This document shows positions 5,265 to 5,531 of a DNA stretch of 5,531 nucleotides, one piece after another. The DNA lies in contig CACYBZ010000004.1 of assembly GCA_902772795.1 (NCBI GenBank), positions 1-5,531 of the forward strand, read 5' to 3'. Position numbers and translations under genes: made by a program. The first letter of the stretch is position 1, and every line of letters starts with the position of its first letter. Origin of the DNA: an uncultured Ruminococcus sp. Its GTDB lineage: Bacteria; Bacillota; Clostridia; Oscillospirales; Acutalibacteraceae. The notes under the pieces are model-generated. The model saw only the letters and a program-made list of their open reading frames with translations, searched no databases and was not told the origin of the DNA.

Positions 5265-5480
5265 TTCTTATTAAGTTTTTTGTTTTGTATTAAATATTTA
5301 TTAGCAAAGTTTATTTTATAAATTATTATTAATATTATATTACTTTTTTAATTTTGGTTTTCATTGAAAATATTGGCATTTATCTGTTGCTTTTGTTGTA
5401 TTTGTAGTAAATTTTATTTCAGAAAAGTTTATTTTTATTATATGAATATATATTATTATATTTATATAATAAAAATATAA
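5265..5480. other. Very AT-rich gene-free region upstream of metY
   Basis: This stretch holds no credible reading frame: the longest ATG-started frames are short and lack ribosome binding sites. It consists mostly of A/T runs with very few G or C. It contains a 12-base direct repeat AAAGTTTATTTT (5306-5317 and 5424-5435) and an all-A/T 8-bp inverted repeat (5453-5460/5465-5472); both could arise by chance in such composition. It may supply UP-element-like or curved DNA behind the metY promoter. I see no riboswitch core and no tRNA. Confidence 0.6.
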
Positions 5481-5483
5481 CAG

Positions 5484-5517
5484 AAAATCCCTTGATTTTT
5501 TACATCAAGGGATTTTT
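5484..5517. terminator. Strong hairpin with T-runs on both strands, probable terminator
   Basis: A perfect 13-bp stem (5484-5496 AAAATCCCTTGAT with 5504-5516 ATCAAGGGATTTT) has a 7-base loop. It is followed by T on the + strand (five T, 5513-5517) and by TTTT on the - strand. No + strand gene lies between the metY promoter and this hairpin. The likeliest role is termination of a leftward gene beyond the right edge. A 5' leader hairpin of a rightward gene is the alternative. Confidence 0.65.
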
Positions 5518-5531
5518 ATCATTGCTTTGTT

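Noticed and set aside
5376..5420. Short minus-strand ORF (MPIFSLKTKIKKVI) in the AT-rich region
   Set aside because: Only 14 codons, no Shine-Dalgarno sequence, and composition explained by A/T runs.
5453..5472. TTATTATA/TATAATAA palindrome as an operator
   Set aside because: All A/T in an extremely A/T-rich stretch, so expected by chance, and about 190 bases from the metY promoter.
5192..5480. SAM riboswitch or T-box upstream of metY
   Set aside because: Considered because methionine-pathway genes often carry one. The predicted leader is about 33 bases, and no S-box core or T-box sequence is visible on the minus strand in the AT-rich region.

Overview
The window looks like ordinary chromosomal DNA from a low-to-moderate GC Gram-positive anaerobe of the Clostridia, most likely a Ruminococcus-like member of the Oscillospiraceae/Ruminococcaceae. 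The basis is a PcrA helicase with a C-terminal Tudor-type domain, strong AGGAGG-like ribosome binding sites, AT-rich intergenic DNA, and a GC-hairpin dispersed repeat of a style I associate with Ruminococcus genomes. That taxonomic call is inference, not a database result.

Layout, left to right. (1) The 3' part of pcrA (+) runs in from the left edge. (2) queA (+) follows after 12 bases, probably co-transcribed. (3) An approximately 111-base multi-hairpin repeat (copy A) fills the gap after queA. (4) tgt (+) starts just beyond it. (5) yajC (+) follows with its own extended -10 promoter and ends at a textbook rho-independent terminator. (6) A second, inverted copy of the same repeat (copy B) sits between yajC and the convergent gene. 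(7) metY (-), a PLP-dependent O-acetylhomoserine sulfhydrylase-type gene, ends inside copy B and is read from a promoter at its right. (8) A very AT-rich, gene-free stretch of about 280 bases follows and ends in a strong hairpin at the right edge.

How the genes work together. Tgt and QueA act in sequence in queuosine biosynthesis: Tgt exchanges guanine-34 of GUN-anticodon tRNAs for preQ1, and QueA adds the epoxycyclopentanediol ring from S-adenosylmethionine. yajC is the classical neighbour of tgt (queA-tgt-yajC-secD-secF in many bacteria), but here secDF does not follow: yajC has its own promoter and terminator. MetY belongs to sulfur assimilation and methionine/homocysteine synthesis and is not obviously linked to the others.

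The most interesting non-gene structure is the repeat pair. The two copies align without gaps over about 111 bases in opposite orientation and share a 63-base identical core. Each begins at the stop codon of an upstream gene (queA, metY) in the same orientation relative to that gene. Between them they show two compensatory base-pair changes in their outer hairpins, while the loops vary. This suggests a mobile or duplicated 3'-end hairpin module under structural selection. I found no CRISPR array, tRNA, rRNA, transposase, or recognisable riboswitch.
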